Position numbers and translations under genes: made by a program. Below the pieces are notes generated by a model that did not search any database, was not told where the DNA came from, and worked only from the letters and a program-made list of their open reading frames with translations. Below are positions 1-7,954 of a DNA stretch of 64,000 nt, piece by piece. Source of the stretch: Actinophytocola algeriensis (GTDB lineage Bacteria; Actinomycetota; Actinomycetes; Mycobacteriales; Pseudonocardiaceae); the NCBI RefSeq assembly GCF_014203735.1, contig NZ_JACHJQ010000003.1:233326-297325 (forward strand), written 5' to 3'. Numbering within the stretch: position 1 is the stretch's first letter; every line of letters starts with the position of its first letter.

Positions 1-565
1 TCCGGCCGTCCGCCGAGGAGATCCCGGCGATGTCGGACAACGAGCCGTTCGGGTTGACATCGGTGTACCGGAACACCACCCGGCCCTCGCCCTCCAGCTC
101 ATCCACAGTGGACCTGGACGCGGCGAAGCGGCCGTCCATGTTCTTGACGGGGATGACGATCTCCGCGCCGTCCGCGTAGCCGCCGGTCCACGCCGTGGAG
201 GTCCGCTCGACGCGCAGCTTCTGGTCGCGGCACACGAAGTGCAGGCCCGCGTTGCGCAGGAGCGCACCCGGCAGCAGCCCGGCCTCGCACAGGATCTGGA
301 AGCCGTTGCAGATGCCGAGCACCGGCATGCCGCCACGGGCGGCGGTGACGACCTCGCCCATCACGGGCGCGAACCTGGCGATGGCACCGGCCCGCAGGTA
401 GTCGCCGTAGGAGAACCCGCCGGGGACGATCACCGCGTCCACACCGCGCAGGTCGGCGTCCCCGTGCCAGAGAGCCACGGGCTCGCCGCCCGCGTACCGC
501 ACGGCACGTGCCGCGTCGGTGTCGTCGAGCGTCCCGGGGAAGGTGATGACCCCGATCTTGCTCAC
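1..565 (-). CDS. purQ: Phosphoribosylformylglycinamidine synthase subunit PurQ (3' end outside window)
   Basis: This is the glutaminase subunit of FGAM synthase, step four of purine biosynthesis. It releases ammonia from glutamine for PurL. About 188 residues are visible, from a GTG start reading [11 protein letters not shown]. The class I amidotransferase nucleophile elbow GICNGFQ is present with Cys near residue 86, preceded by [14 protein letters not shown]. The C-terminal His-Glu pair of the triad lies beyond the window edge. The start overlaps the purS stop by a few bases, so the two are probably translationally coupled, with purL expected further downstream. The family assignment is very secure. 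Confidence 0.97.
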   Translation of the reverse strand, partial: MSKIGVITFPGTLDDTDAARAVRYAGGEPVALWHGDADLRGVDAVIVPGGFSYGDYLRAGAIARFAPVMGEVVTAARGGMPVLGICNGFQILCEAGLLPGALLRNAGLHFVCRDQKLRVERTSTAWTGGYADGAEIVIPVKNMDGRFAASRSTVDELEGEGRVVFRYTDVNPNGSLSDIAGISSADGR

Positions 566-798
566 GAGAGCCTCCGGACCACGAAGTCCTCGATCACCGG
601 GTTCGAGAGGAACCCGATGGCGATCTTGGCGAGCGTCTCGTCGTCGACGCTGTCGTCGACTTCCAGCTCGAAGTGTTTGCCCTGGCGGACATCGGAGATG
701 CCGGTGAAGCCGAGGCGGGGAAGGGCATTGGCCACGGCCTGACCCTGCGGGTCGAGGATCTCGGGCTTGGGCATGACGTCGACGACGACTCGGGCCAC
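562..798 (-). CDS. purS: Phosphoribosylformylglycinamidine synthase subunit PurS
   Basis: This 78-residue protein is the small structural subunit that holds PurQ and PurL together in the FGAM synthase complex of actinobacteria and Bacillus. It starts with GTG ([19 protein letters not shown]). It carries the family hallmarks: an early PKPxxLDPQG stretch, a central [11 protein letters not shown] strand and a C-terminal NPVIEDF motif. The length is typical. Its TGA overlaps the purQ GTG, the usual tight purS-purQ coupling. The next gene upstream on this strand is the degraded regulator ending at 841, so the purSQ(L) promoter probably lies in the short 799-840 gap or inside that remnant. Confidence 0.97.
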   Translation of the reverse strand: MARVVVDVMPKPEILDPQGQAVANALPRLGFTGISDVRQGKHFELEVDDSVDDETLAKIAIGFLSNPVIEDFVVRRLS

Positions 799-840
799 GA
801 CAGGCAGCTCCCGTTTCGAGGGTGTCTCTACGCGGCGAGA

Positions 841-1520
841 CTACCTGAGCTGCACGTTCACCCGATCGGTCGAGTCCGCCATCCACGACGCGAGCAACCG
901 AAGTGCCTCTTCATCCGGTGTGCCCGGCTCCGCCACCTGGCACACGAGTGCCACGTCCGGGGCATCAGGCGGCCGGAAAGCCTCGTACCGCAAGTAGAAC
1001 TCGCCAACGACCGGGTGGCGATAGCGGTGCCCGCCGCGGACCTTCTCCCGCACGTGGTGGGTGGCCCACAGCCGCGCGAACTCGGGGCTGCGCATGCTCA
1101 GCTCACCGATGAGCGTGGCGAGTCTCTCATCGCCCGGACTGCACCCCGCCGCCATCCGCAGCTGCGAGACCAGGTCCCTGGCCTTGCTCTCCCAATGCAC
1201 GAACCGGGACGCCACCTCGTCGTTCAGGAACACCAGCCGCGGCCTGTTGCGCTCCTCGGGCGGCAGCGCGCCGAAGTCGACCAGCAGGGCCGCGGCGAGG
1301 GCGTTCCACGCCACGATGTCACCGTGGCGGCTGTAGATCGCGGCCGGGACCTGCAGGTTGTCGAGCACCAGCTGGAACGTCGCGGGCACCGCCGTGCGGA
1401 CCGGCTCGATCGCACGGCCGGGGCGGGCGAGGGTTGTGCAGGTAGCAGCGTTCTGCCGAGTCCAGCGCGAGCGCGGTCGCGACGGAGTTCACGACCTCGG
1501 CCGTCGAGTATTCACGGCCC
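841..1520 (-). pseudogene. Frameshifted, N-terminally truncated XRE/MmyB-type regulator
   Basis: The 841-1389 frame encodes 182 residues matching the ligand-binding domain of MmyB-like XRE regulators. The seen stretches are LVFLNDEVASRFVHWE, LRMAAGCSPGDERLATLIGEL, RSPEFARLWATHHV and RHPVVGEFYLRYE. In this family the domain follows an N-terminal helix-turn-helix. The tail of that HTH (REYSTAEVVNSVATALALD, then SAERCYLHN) is readable just upstream but in another frame. Removing one G of the GGG at 1431-1433 would join them as YLHNLARPGRAIEPVR. The HTH itself is missing before about 1520. I infer a decaying gene. The C-terminal domain could still be made from an internal start. Confidence 0.75.
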
Positions 1521-1532
1521 CGGCGCCGCGAG

Positions 1533-1553
1533 CCTGGGTCTGTCAGACCCAGG
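1533..1553. promoter_or_regulatory. Perfect 9-bp inverted repeat
   Basis: CCTGGGTCT and AGACCCAGG flank a 3-base centre (GTC). The repeat sits just beyond the point where the regulator pseudogene loses similarity, and about 70 bp upstream of the secreted beta-propeller gene. It could be an operator for that gene, a hairpin, or a scar of the deletion that removed the HTH. The sequence does not decide between these. Confidence 0.5.
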
Positions 1554-1624
1554 GTTGCGGTGACCGCTGGACGTCGGCCCACGACGTGGACAGCATCGAT
1601 GGTGTCCGTCGAAAGGGGAGACAG

Positions 1625-2545
1625 ATGCGTGCACTACTCATCACCGCCGCGCTGGTGGCCGGGCTGGTCGGCACCGCCGTGCCCGCCGCGGCCACCGGAC
1701 GCGGCCTGCCGCCGGTCATGGCACCGGCGGCGCGGAACCTGTTCCCGGAGGGCGTGGCCTGGGACCCGACCCGGCAGTCGCTGCTGGTCGGGTCGCTCAC
1801 GACACCCGCGTTGATCTCGGCGGTCGGCCGTGACGGCGTGGCGAGAACCGTGGTGTCCGACCCGGAGCTGCCGGGGTTCGTCGGCCTCGAGGTCGACGCC
1901 CGCGGGCACCGGATCGTCGCCGCGATCGGCAGCCCGTTCGCGCCGGGACCGAGCTTCCTCGCCGTGTACGACCTGCGGACCGGCGAGCGTGAGCAGCTGG
2001 TCGACCTGTCGGGCGACGGGCACGCGGCCAACGACGTCGCGCTCGACCCGGCGGGCAACGCGTACGTGTCCGACACGGGCGCGGGTGCCGTCTACAAGGT
2101 GGACCTGGCGGGGCACGTGACGACGCTGGTCAGCGACCCGCGACTGACGCCGTCCCCCGGCGCCAACGGGATCGTGTGGCACCCGCGCGGCCACCTCGTG
2201 GTCGCCAACTACACGACGGGCAAGCTCTACCGGCTGTCCGGCGGCGGGCTGACCGAACTGCGGCTGGCGCGGCCACTCGTCGGCGCGGACGGCATGGTGC
2301 TGCGCCGCGACGGCACGCTGGTCGTGGTCACCAACCGGCTCAGCGGCTTGCCGGGCGCGGAGGTCGCGGTGCACGAGCTGGTGCTGGCAGGCAACGCGGC
2401 GGTGCGGCTGCGGACGACGCCGTGGCCGGACCCGGCACCGACGACGGCAGCGGAGACGCCGTACGGGATCTACGTGGTGGACGGCCGGCTCGACGCGTTC
2501 ATCGCGGGCGGCACCGCGAACGACTTCGTTCTCCGCCGGTTGTGA
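1625..2545 (+). CDS. Secreted SMP-30/gluconolactonase-like beta-propeller protein
   Basis: This 306-residue protein starts at an ATG preceded by an AAGGGGAG ribosome-binding site, with a signal peptide over the first ~24 residues (MRALLITAALVAGLVGTAVP then an Ala-rich cleavage site). The mature part has propeller-type repeats resembling SMP-30/lactonase domains. These include LFPEGVAWDPTRQSLLVGS, VGLEVDARGHRIVAAIG, NDVALDPAGNAYVSDTG, NGIVWHPRGHLVVANYTTG and ADGMVLRRDGTLVVVTNR. Such proteins are often periplasmic lactonases or carbohydrate-binding sensors, but the substrate cannot be told here. It precedes the SDR-GMC pair by about 60 bp and may share their transcript. Confidence 0.8.
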   Translation: MRALLITAALVAGLVGTAVPAAATGRGLPPVMAPAARNLFPEGVAWDPTRQSLLVGSLTTPALISAVGRDGVARTVVSDPELPGFVGLEVDARGHRIVAAIGSPFAPGPSFLAVYDLRTGEREQLVDLSGDGHAANDVALDPAGNAYVSDTGAGAVYKVDLAGHVTTLVSDPRLTPSPGANGIVWHPRGHLVVANYTTGKLYRLSGGGLTELRLARPLVGADGMVLRRDGTLVVVTNRLSGLPGAEVAVHELVLAGNAAVRLRTTPWPDPAPTTAAETPYGIYVVDGRLDAFIAGGTANDFVLRRL

Positions 2546-2606
2546 GTAGTTCGCCCAGCGCGAGATGACTGGCGGTGCGGCCCTGGCACCGGACAGTGTG
2601 GGCCGC

Positions 2607-3611
2607 ATGAGGATTCTGGTGCTGGGAGGAACGATCTTCGTCGGGTACGCGGTCGCGGCCGAGGGGTCGCGGCGGGGGCACGACGTGGTGTGCGCGGCGC
2701 GGGGCGAGTCCGGCGCGGTCCCGGACGGGGCGACCCTGGTGAAGGTCGACCGGGACGCCGAGGACGGCCTCGCGCCGCTCGCGGGCGAGACGTTCGACGC
2801 GGTGGTGGACGTGTCGCCGCTGTCGTACCCGTGGGTGCGGCGGGCGCTCGAGGCGTTCGGCGACGCGGGCCACTGGACGTTCGTGTCGACGATCAACGTG
2901 TACGCGGACAACGAGACGCCGGGCCAGACGCCGGCGACCGGGCCGCTGGTCCCGGCGTTGGAGGAACACGCGACGCGCGACGAGATGATGGCCCGCGGCG
3001 AGGACGGCGTGCTCCTGTACGGCGGTATCAAGGTCGCGAGCGAGAACGCCGTGCTGGCCGCGATGGGTGACCGTGCGTTCGTGGTCCGGCCCGGCCTGAT
3101 CACCGGTTCGTGGGACCGGAGCGACCGGTTCGGTTACTGGCCGGGCCGGTTCGCGCGGGGCGGCACGGTGCTGGTGCCGGACACGACGTCCCCGATCCAG
3201 ACCATCGACGTGAAGGACTTCGCGCGGTGGATCGTGGACGCGGCGGAGCAGGGCACGTCCGGCACCTACGACGCGGTCGGCCCGCGGCGGCCGACGCTCG
3301 AGATGATCGAGGAGATCGCGTCGGTGACCGGCTTCGACGGCGACATCGTCCGGGCGGCGCCGGAGTGGCTGACCTCGGAGGGCGTGAACCCGTGGAGCGG
3401 CCCGAAGTCGCTGCCGCTGTGGCTGCCACCGGGCTACGAGGGCCTGAAGTCGCACGACCCGGCGCCGTCGATCGCCGCAGGTCTGCGGTTCGCGCCGTTC
3501 GCGGACGCGGTGCTGGACGCGCTGGCCAGGGAGAAGGACCTGGGCCTCGACCGGGAGCGAAAAGCGGGCCTTTCCCCGGCGGAGGAGAAAGAACTACTCG
3601 CGAAGCTGTAG
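2607..3611 (+). CDS. NAD-dependent epimerase/reductase (extended SDR family)
   Basis: I chose the ATG at 2607 (MRILVLGGTIFVGYAVA) because it places the Rossmann strand at the N terminus. An upstream in-frame ATG at 2565 would add 14 unstructured residues. The protein has 334 residues, with the GGTxFVG dinucleotide motif and an acidic/arginine region typical of atypical epimerases. LLYGGIKVASEN stands where the usual catalytic YxxxK is expected, and VVRPGLITG is present. Related actinobacterial proteins are annotated as NAD-dependent epimerase or isoflavone-reductase-like enzymes. It sits 21 bp before the GMC oxidoreductase, so cotranscription is likely. The substrate is unknown. Confidence 0.78.
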   Translation: MRILVLGGTIFVGYAVAAEGSRRGHDVVCAARGESGAVPDGATLVKVDRDAEDGLAPLAGETFDAVVDVSPLSYPWVRRALEAFGDAGHWTFVSTINVYADNETPGQTPATGPLVPALEEHATRDEMMARGEDGVLLYGGIKVASENAVLAAMGDRAFVVRPGLITGSWDRSDRFGYWPGRFARGGTVLVPDTTSPIQTIDVKDFARWIVDAAEQGTSGTYDAVGPRRPTLEMIEEIASVTGFDGDIVRAAPEWLTSEGVNPWSGPKSLPLWLPPGYEGLKSHDPAPSIAAGLRFAPFADAVLDALAREKDLGLDRERKAGLSPAEEKELLAKL

Positions 3612-3632
3612 TGAAGGTGGCAGGGTCGGGGG

Positions 3633-5186
3633 ATGGCCGAGACCTTCGACTACGTCGTGATCGGTGCTGGTAGCGCGGGGTGTGTGCTCGCGAACCGGCT
3701 CAGCGAGGACGAGGCGGCCAGGGTGCTGCTCCTCGAGGCGGGCGGCGAGGACGACGCCGACGAGGTGCACATCCCGGCCGCGTTCTCGACGCTCTTCAAG
3801 ACCAGGTTCGACTGGAACTACGAGACGGTCGAGCAGAAGAACCTCGGCGACCGCGCGGCGTACTGGCCCCGCGCGAAGATGCTGGGCGGCTGCTCGTCGA
3901 TGAACGCGATGATCTACATCCGCGGCAACCGCGCGGACTACGACGCGTGGCCGGACGGCTGGAAGTACGACGACGTGCTGCCGTACTTCACGAAGGCCGA
4001 GCACAACACGCGGCTGACCGGGCCGTACCACGGGACCGACGGTCCACTGCACGTCGAGGACCGCAGGTACACCCACGAGCTGTCGCACGCGTGGGTCGAG
4101 GCGGCGGTCACGTGGGGCATGAAGCCGACGGACGACTTCAACGGCGAGACGCAGGAAGGCGCGGGCCTGTACCAGGTGACGTGCCGCAACGGCCGACGCT
4201 GGTCCACGGCCGACGCGTACCTGCGCCCGGCGATGACCAGGACCAACCTGACCGTGCGCACGAACGCACTGGTCAACCGCATCGTGTTCGAGGGCAACCG
4301 AGCGACGGCGGTGTCCTACTCGAGGCACGGCGAGGAGTTCGAGGTAGGCGCGTCGACGGAGATCCTCCTGTGCGGCGGCGCCGTCAACTCCCCGCAGCTG
4401 CTCATGCTCTCCGGCGTGGGCCCGGCATCCCACCTGAACGACATGGGCATCGAGGTGGTCAACCACCTCCCGGGCGTGGGCGACAACCTGCACGACCACC
4501 CGGCCGCCCCGATGCTGTGGCGCACCAAGGGCACGACCGATCTGGTGAACCTGACCACCCCGGGCCGCCTGCTCCGCTGGCAGGCGACGGGCCGCGGCCC
4601 ACTGGCGTCGAACGTTGGCGAGGCGGGCGCGTTCTTCCACACGCGCGACGGTCTGGCCGGTCCCGACATGCAGGTACACGTGGCACCGACGCTGTTCTAC
4701 GACAACGGCATGCGCGAGCCGACGGTCCCGGGTTTCACCGCGGGCGCGACGCTGGTGGACGTGGCGTCGAGGGGCCGGGTGCGGCTGCGTTCGTCGAACC
4801 CACGCTGGCGCCCGTTGATCGACCCGGCGTACTACGAGGACCCCGCGGACCTCGACGCCATGCTCGCGGCGATGCGGACGCTGGGGGAGATCGCTTCGGT
4901 CGGCCCGTTGGCGAGGTACCTGGCAGGCCCGTACCGACCGGCGACCTCGGAGCCGACGGAGGATGAGCTGCGGGAGCACCTGAGGGAGATCACCCAGACG
5001 CTGTACCACCCGGTCGGCACGTGCGCGATGGGTTCGGTCGTGGACGCGGAGCTGAAGGTGCACGGGATCGATGGGCTGCGGGTGGTCGACGCGTCGGTGA
5101 TGCCAACAGTCCCGCGCGGCAACACGAACGCGCCGACGATCATGGTCGCGGAGAAGGCGGCTGACCTCGTCCGATCCACCAACTGA
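3633..5186 (+). CDS. GMC family FAD-dependent oxidoreductase (choline dehydrogenase-like)
   Basis: This 517-residue flavoenzyme has the N-terminal FAD motif DYVVIGAGSAGCVLA. It also has both GMC signature regions, PRAKMLGGCSSMNAMIYIRG and GAVNSPQLLMLSGVGP. The C-terminal catalytic region reads LYHPVGTCAMG, followed by PTVPRGNTNAPTIMVAEKAAD. Its length and layout match choline/alcohol dehydrogenases of the GMC family, which oxidise alcohols to aldehydes. The alcohol specificity cannot be read from sequence. It follows the SDR gene by 21 bp, and an aldehyde dehydrogenase lies convergently downstream beyond the 5.2-5.6 kb cassette. Whether the two act in one alcohol-oxidation route is only a suggestion. 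Confidence 0.9.
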   Translation: MAETFDYVVIGAGSAGCVLANRLSEDEAARVLLLEAGGEDDADEVHIPAAFSTLFKTRFDWNYETVEQKNLGDRAAYWPRAKMLGGCSSMNAMIYIRGNRADYDAWPDGWKYDDVLPYFTKAEHNTRLTGPYHGTDGPLHVEDRRYTHELSHAWVEAAVTWGMKPTDDFNGETQEGAGLYQVTCRNGRRWSTADAYLRPAMTRTNLTVRTNALVNRIVFEGNRATAVSYSRHGEEFEVGASTEILLCGGAVNSPQLLMLSGVGPASHLNDMGIEVVNHLPGVGDNLHDHPAAPMLWRTKGTTDLVNLTTPGRLLRWQATGRGPLASNVGEAGAFFHTRDGLAGPDMQVHVAPTLFYDNGMREPTVPGFTAGATLVDVASRGRVRLRSSNPRWRPLIDPAYYEDPADLDAMLAAMRTLGEIASVGPLARYLAGPYRPATSEPTEDELREHLREITQTLYHPVGTCAMGSVVDAELKVHGIDGLRVVDASVMPTVPRGNTNAPTIMVAEKAADLVRSTN

Positions 5187-5213
5187 GAACGCCTGTTCGA
5201 TTCATCCCCAGGG

Positions 5214-5233
5214 TTGTCCACACCTGTGGACAA
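5214..5233. promoter_or_regulatory. Palindromic pair of DnaA boxes
   Basis: TTGTCCACA and TGTGGACAA face each other across 2 bp. TTGTCCACA is the preferred DnaA box of high-GC actinobacteria, and each half is an exact match. The same arrangement, differing only in the central two bases, occurs at 7839-7858. Confidence 0.75.
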
Positions 5234-5243
5234 CTCGGCTCGG

Positions 5244-5266
5244 TTGTCGGTGCCGCCCTCTAGGCT
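5244..5266 (+). promoter_or_regulatory. RecA-NDp/PafBC-type promoter, rightward
   Basis: TTGTCGGTG, eight bases, then TAGGCT: an exact match to the TTGTCRGTG-N8-TAnnnT consensus of the LexA-independent DNA-damage promoters of mycobacteria. It lies 27 bp beyond the palindromic DnaA boxes. Transcription from about 5273 would meet the hairpin at 5330-5351 after roughly 80 bases. No gene follows on this strand. Confidence 0.65.
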
Positions 5267-5490
5267 GGATGTCGGGGGCCGACGGCCGCGGCCTGTGGAT
5301 AACCGCGGCAGATTGTCGTGGCCCCTCACGCCACCTTTCTCCCGAGGTGGCCCTCGCCACCTTCCGCACGGGATGTGCGCGGGTGCAGCCCCCGCGCCGA
5401 CGGCTCGTTCAGCAAGGCCTACAGGTCGTGGCAGGCATCGGAAGTTGGCGCCGGAGACGCGTCCTGGCTTGGCCTCCGGCCCCTCGAACC

Positions 5491-5513
5491 ACGCTACGGC
5501 ACGGCACCGACAG
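5491..5513 (-). promoter_or_regulatory. RecA-NDp/PafBC-type promoter, leftward
   Basis: On the minus strand CTGTCGGTG, eight bases, then TAGCGT. It points away from the DnaA-box pair at 5537-5564 with 40 bp between box and -10. It converges on the rightward promoter at 5244-5266. No gene is transcribed by it in the short term. Confidence 0.55.
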
Positions 5514-5536
5514 TTCCGTCCCACCGGCGAGCGGCC

Positions 5537-5564
5537 TGTGGACAACCGTCGTCGCTGTGGACAA
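5537..5564 (+). promoter_or_regulatory. Direct pair of DnaA boxes, 19-bp period
   Basis: TGTGGACAA occurs at 5537-5545 and 5556-5564 in the same orientation, starts 19 bp apart. It is the hub of the cassette, with outward damage-type promoters on both sides. Confidence 0.7.
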
Positions 5565-5585
5565 CCTCGTCCGCCGGGGACGGAA

Positions 5586-5608
5586 ATGTCGGTCCTTCCG
5601 CCTACGCT
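5586..5608 (+). promoter_or_regulatory. RecA-NDp/PafBC-type promoter, rightward, antisense to the aldehyde dehydrogenase 3' end
   Basis: ATGTCGGTC, eight bases, then TACGCTGG. It matches the consensus except at the first and last positions of the -35 part. A start near 5615 would read into the 3' end of the convergent aldehyde dehydrogenase gene (stop at 5635), giving an antisense transcript. Confidence 0.55.
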
Positions 5609-5634
5609 GGTGATCGGGGGGCCGACGGCCGCCC

Positions 5635-7122
5635 TCAGCGGCGCTTGCCGTGCAGCAGCGTGATCAGTTTGGCCACCGTCGCGTCCGTCTTCGCCGTGCG
5701 GCTGAACGTTGTCAGCACCAGCGGCGCCTTGAACCGCTGACGCGCGATCGCCTTCGGGCGGGTGAACTCCTTCAGGCCCTCCGGACCGTGGATGCGGCCG
5801 AAGCCCGACTCGCCGACGCCGCCGAACGGCAGTGACGGGATGCCCGCGAAGCTGATCACGCTGTTCACCGACGTCATGCCGGCACGCAGGCGCTGCGCCA
5901 GCTCGACGCCGCGGCGCTTCGAGAACACCGTCGACGCCAGGCCGTACCTGGTGTCGTTGGCCTTCGTGATCGCCTCGTCCATGTCGGTGACCTTCGCGAT
6001 CGTCAGCGTGGGGCCGAACGTCTCCTCGCGCACCGCCTCCGAGTCCTCCGGCACGTCGACCAGCACCGTGGGCTGCACGTACTTGTCGCCGACCGCGTCC
6101 TTGCCACCGACCAGCGCGCGGCCGCCGCGGGCGAGTGCGTCGTGGATGTGCCGCTGGATGATCTTCAGCTGGCCCGGCATGGTGATCGGGCCGATCTTCG
6201 CCTCCGGGTCGTCGCCCGCGCGCACGTCCTTGGCGATCTTCACGACCTTCGCGACGAAATCGTCGTAGACGCGTTCGTGCACGTAGACCCGCTCGACACC
6301 GACGCACGTCTGGCCCGCGTTGGACATGCCGCCCCACACCGCGGCGTCGGCCGCCGCGTCGAGGTCCGCGTCCGCGTCGACCAGCAGCGCGTCCTTGCCG
6401 CCCGCCTCGATGAGCACCGGGGTCAGCGTCTCGGCGCACGCGGCCATGATCTTCTTGCCGGTGCCTGGCGAACCGGTGAACGCGAGTTTGTCCACACCGG
6501 ACCGGCACAGCGCCGCGCCCGTCTCGCCGTAGCCCGTGATCAGCTGGAACACCGGCCGCTCCGGCACGACCTCGGCGAACGAGTCGGCGAGCCACTTGCC
6601 GACGCCCGGCGTGTACTCGCTCGGCTTGAACACGACCGCGTTGCCGGCGGCGAGCGCGTAGGCGATGGACCCCATCGGGGTGAACACCGGGTAGTTCCAC
6701 GGGCCGATCACGCCGACGACCCCGAGCGGCTGGAACTCGACCGACGCCGCGTGGTTGGACATCAGCAGACCGGCGGACCTGCGCTTGCGGCCCAGCACCT
6801 TGGGTGCGTTCTTCGCGGCCCACGCGGTGTGGTCGATCGCGAGGACGATCTCCAGCATGGCGTCGGCGTGCGGCTTGCCGGTCTCGGCGTGCACGACCTC
6901 CGCGAGCTGCGCGGCGCGGCGGGTGATGACGCCCTTCCAGCGCTGCAGCCGCTCGGCCCGTCCGGCGAAGCCGAGGTCAGCCCACCACCGCGCGGCGTCC
7001 CGCGCCCGGGCGACCGCGGCGGTGACGTCGTCCGCGGTGTGGACCGGGTACGTGCCGACGACCTCGTCCGTCGTGGGACTCAGCGAGTCGAAGGTGTCCT
7101 GCTTCGCTTGCACGGCGGTCAT
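5635..7122 (-). CDS. NAD(P)-dependent aldehyde dehydrogenase
   Basis: This 495-residue member of the aldehyde dehydrogenase superfamily oxidises an aldehyde to the acid with NAD(P). The substrate-binding motif GVIGPWNYPVFTPM, the cofactor loop FTGSPGTGK, the general base Glu near residue 239 (LIEAGGKD) and the catalytic Cys near 273 (NAGQTCVG) are all visible. The C-terminal PFGGVGESGFGR motif is present. The overall pattern is closest to the succinic-semialdehyde/coniferyl-type branch, but specificity is not certain. The ATG at 7122 is followed by a typical N-terminal arm. It is divergent from the metallo-hydrolase at 7196, with about 70 bp shared promoter space. Confidence 0.92.
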   Translation of the reverse strand: MTAVQAKQDTFDSLSPTTDEVVGTYPVHTADDVTAAVARARDAARWWADLGFAGRAERLQRWKGVITRRAAQLAEVVHAETGKPHADAMLEIVLAIDHTAWAAKNAPKVLGRKRRSAGLLMSNHAASVEFQPLGVVGVIGPWNYPVFTPMGSIAYALAAGNAVVFKPSEYTPGVGKWLADSFAEVVPERPVFQLITGYGETGAALCRSGVDKLAFTGSPGTGKKIMAACAETLTPVLIEAGGKDALLVDADADLDAAADAAVWGGMSNAGQTCVGVERVYVHERVYDDFVAKVVKIAKDVRAGDDPEAKIGPITMPGQLKIIQRHIHDALARGGRALVGGKDAVGDKYVQPTVLVDVPEDSEAVREETFGPTLTIAKVTDMDEAITKANDTRYGLASTVFSKRRGVELAQRLRAGMTSVNSVISFAGIPSLPFGGVGESGFGRIHGPEGLKEFTRPKAIARQRFKAPLVLTTFSRTAKTDATVAKLITLLHGKRR

Positions 7123-7182
7123 GACGAGCCTCCCTGGTCGCGTACGCCGCCAAGGCTACCCGCCGGTAGCGTCCACCGCGAC

Positions 7183-7188
7183 TAGCCT
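7183..7188 (+). promoter_or_regulatory. -10 element for leaderless MBL transcript
   Basis: TAGCCT ends 7 bp before the GTG at 7196, the spacing expected when transcription starts on the start codon. No Shine-Dalgarno sequence is visible, which supports a leaderless mRNA. Confidence 0.5.
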
Positions 7189-7195
7189 CTGTGGT

Positions 7196-7834
7196 GTGCA
7201 GATCGCTCACTACGGGCACTCGTGCGTGCTGCTCTCGACCGGCTCGGCACGGCTGCTCTTCGACCCAGGGACGTACTCGAACGGCTTCGAAACGGTCACC
7301 GACCTCGACGCCATCCTGATCACGCACCAGCACCCGGACCACCTGGACGGTGACCGCCTGCCCGCACTGGTGGCGGCCAATCCCGGCGCGGCGCTGGTGT
7401 CCGACGAGGACTCGGTGGCGGAGCTGGAGAAACTCGGCCTCAGGCCGACGTCGGTCGCCCGGCCGGGCGACACCCTCACGCTCGGCGGCAGCGCGGTGTC
7501 GGTGGTCGGCGGCCGCCACGCGACCATCCACGAGGACCTGCCGATGCCGACGAACGCGGGCTACCTCGTCGACCACGGCGCCTTCTACCACCCCGGCGAC
7601 GCGCTGTTCGTGCCTGAGCAGCGCGTCGACGTCCTGGGGCTGCCCATGTCGGCCCCGTGGCTGAAGACGGGCGAGATGATCGACTTCCTGCGCGCGGTGG
7701 GGCCGCGGGTGGCGGTGCCCATTCACGAGGCGCTGCTGTCGGAACTGGGCTTCCGCGGCCAACAGAACTGGATCACCCGGCTGGTCCCGGATGCGGACTT
7801 CCGGCCGCTGACGGCCGAGCTGACGTCGTTCTGA
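7196..7834 (+). CDS. Metallo-beta-lactamase-fold hydrolase
   Basis: This 212-residue protein begins MQIAHYGHSCVLLSTGSARLLFDPG and has the zinc motif HQHPDHLDG, with His44, His46, Asp48 and His49. Later metal ligands are probably in GGRHATIHED, FYHPGDALF and VPIHEA. The layout is that of UlaG-like/MBL-fold hydrolases of unassigned substrate. The GTG at 7196 is chosen because an actinobacterial -10 lies just upstream. The region after the stop carries a cassette whose leftward damage-type promoter would read antisense into the 3' end of this gene. Confidence 0.85.
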   Translation: MQIAHYGHSCVLLSTGSARLLFDPGTYSNGFETVTDLDAILITHQHPDHLDGDRLPALVAANPGAALVSDEDSVAELEKLGLRPTSVARPGDTLTLGGSAVSVVGGRHATIHEDLPMPTNAGYLVDHGAFYHPGDALFVPEQRVDVLGLPMSAPWLKTGEMIDFLRAVGPRVAVPIHEALLSELGFRGQQNWITRLVPDADFRPLTAELTSF

Positions 7835-7867
7835 GAAGTTGTCCACAGGTGTGGACAAGCCTGTGGA

Positions 7868-7883
7868 TCGAACGCCTGTTCGT
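7868..7883. promoter_or_regulatory. LexA-type SOS box
   Basis: TCGAAC-GCCT-GTTCGT matches 11 of 12 arm bases of the actinobacterial SOS palindrome TCGAAC-N4-GTTCGA. The same 13-mer GAACGCCTGTTCG recurs at 5187-5199, also within a cassette region. Confidence 0.5.
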
Positions 7884-7910
7884 TGCGGATGGCCTCCGGC
7901 CCCGTTGACC

Positions 7911-7933
7911 AGCGTACGCGGGGGCACCGACAG
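7911..7933 (-). promoter_or_regulatory. RecA-NDp/PafBC-type promoter, leftward
   Basis: On the minus strand CTGTCGGTG, eight bases, TACGCTGG. It lies 38 bp from the DnaA box at 7955. A start near 7904 would read across the SOS-like box at 7868-7883 and into the 3' end of the MBL gene. Confidence 0.55.
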
Positions 7934-7954
7934 GCCCCCGTGCCCAACGACGAG

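Larger units (their letters stand above)
5185..5634. repeat. Composite intergenic cassette region 1 (three damage-type promoters, five DnaA boxes)
   Basis: This 450-bp gap between two convergent genes contains no credible gene. In order it holds a GAAC-GCCT-GTTC palindrome (5187-5198), a palindromic DnaA-box pair (5214-5233), a rightward TTGTCGGTG-N8-TAGGCT (5244-5266) and a single DnaA box (5294-5302). A GCCACCT/AGGTGGC hairpin (5330-5351) follows, then a leftward CTGTCGGTG-N8-TAGCGT (5513-5491). Next is a direct DnaA-box pair (5537-5564), and last a rightward ATGTCGGTC-N8-TACGCT (5586-5608). The same modules recur in five other intergenic regions of this window. Confidence 0.8.

Noticed and set aside
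5214-5663. Open frames of 100-150 residues across the 5.2-5.6 kb gap
   Set aside because: Their translations are dictated by the DnaA boxes and promoter repeats, frames differ between cassette copies, and no ribosome-binding site or family similarity is seen.
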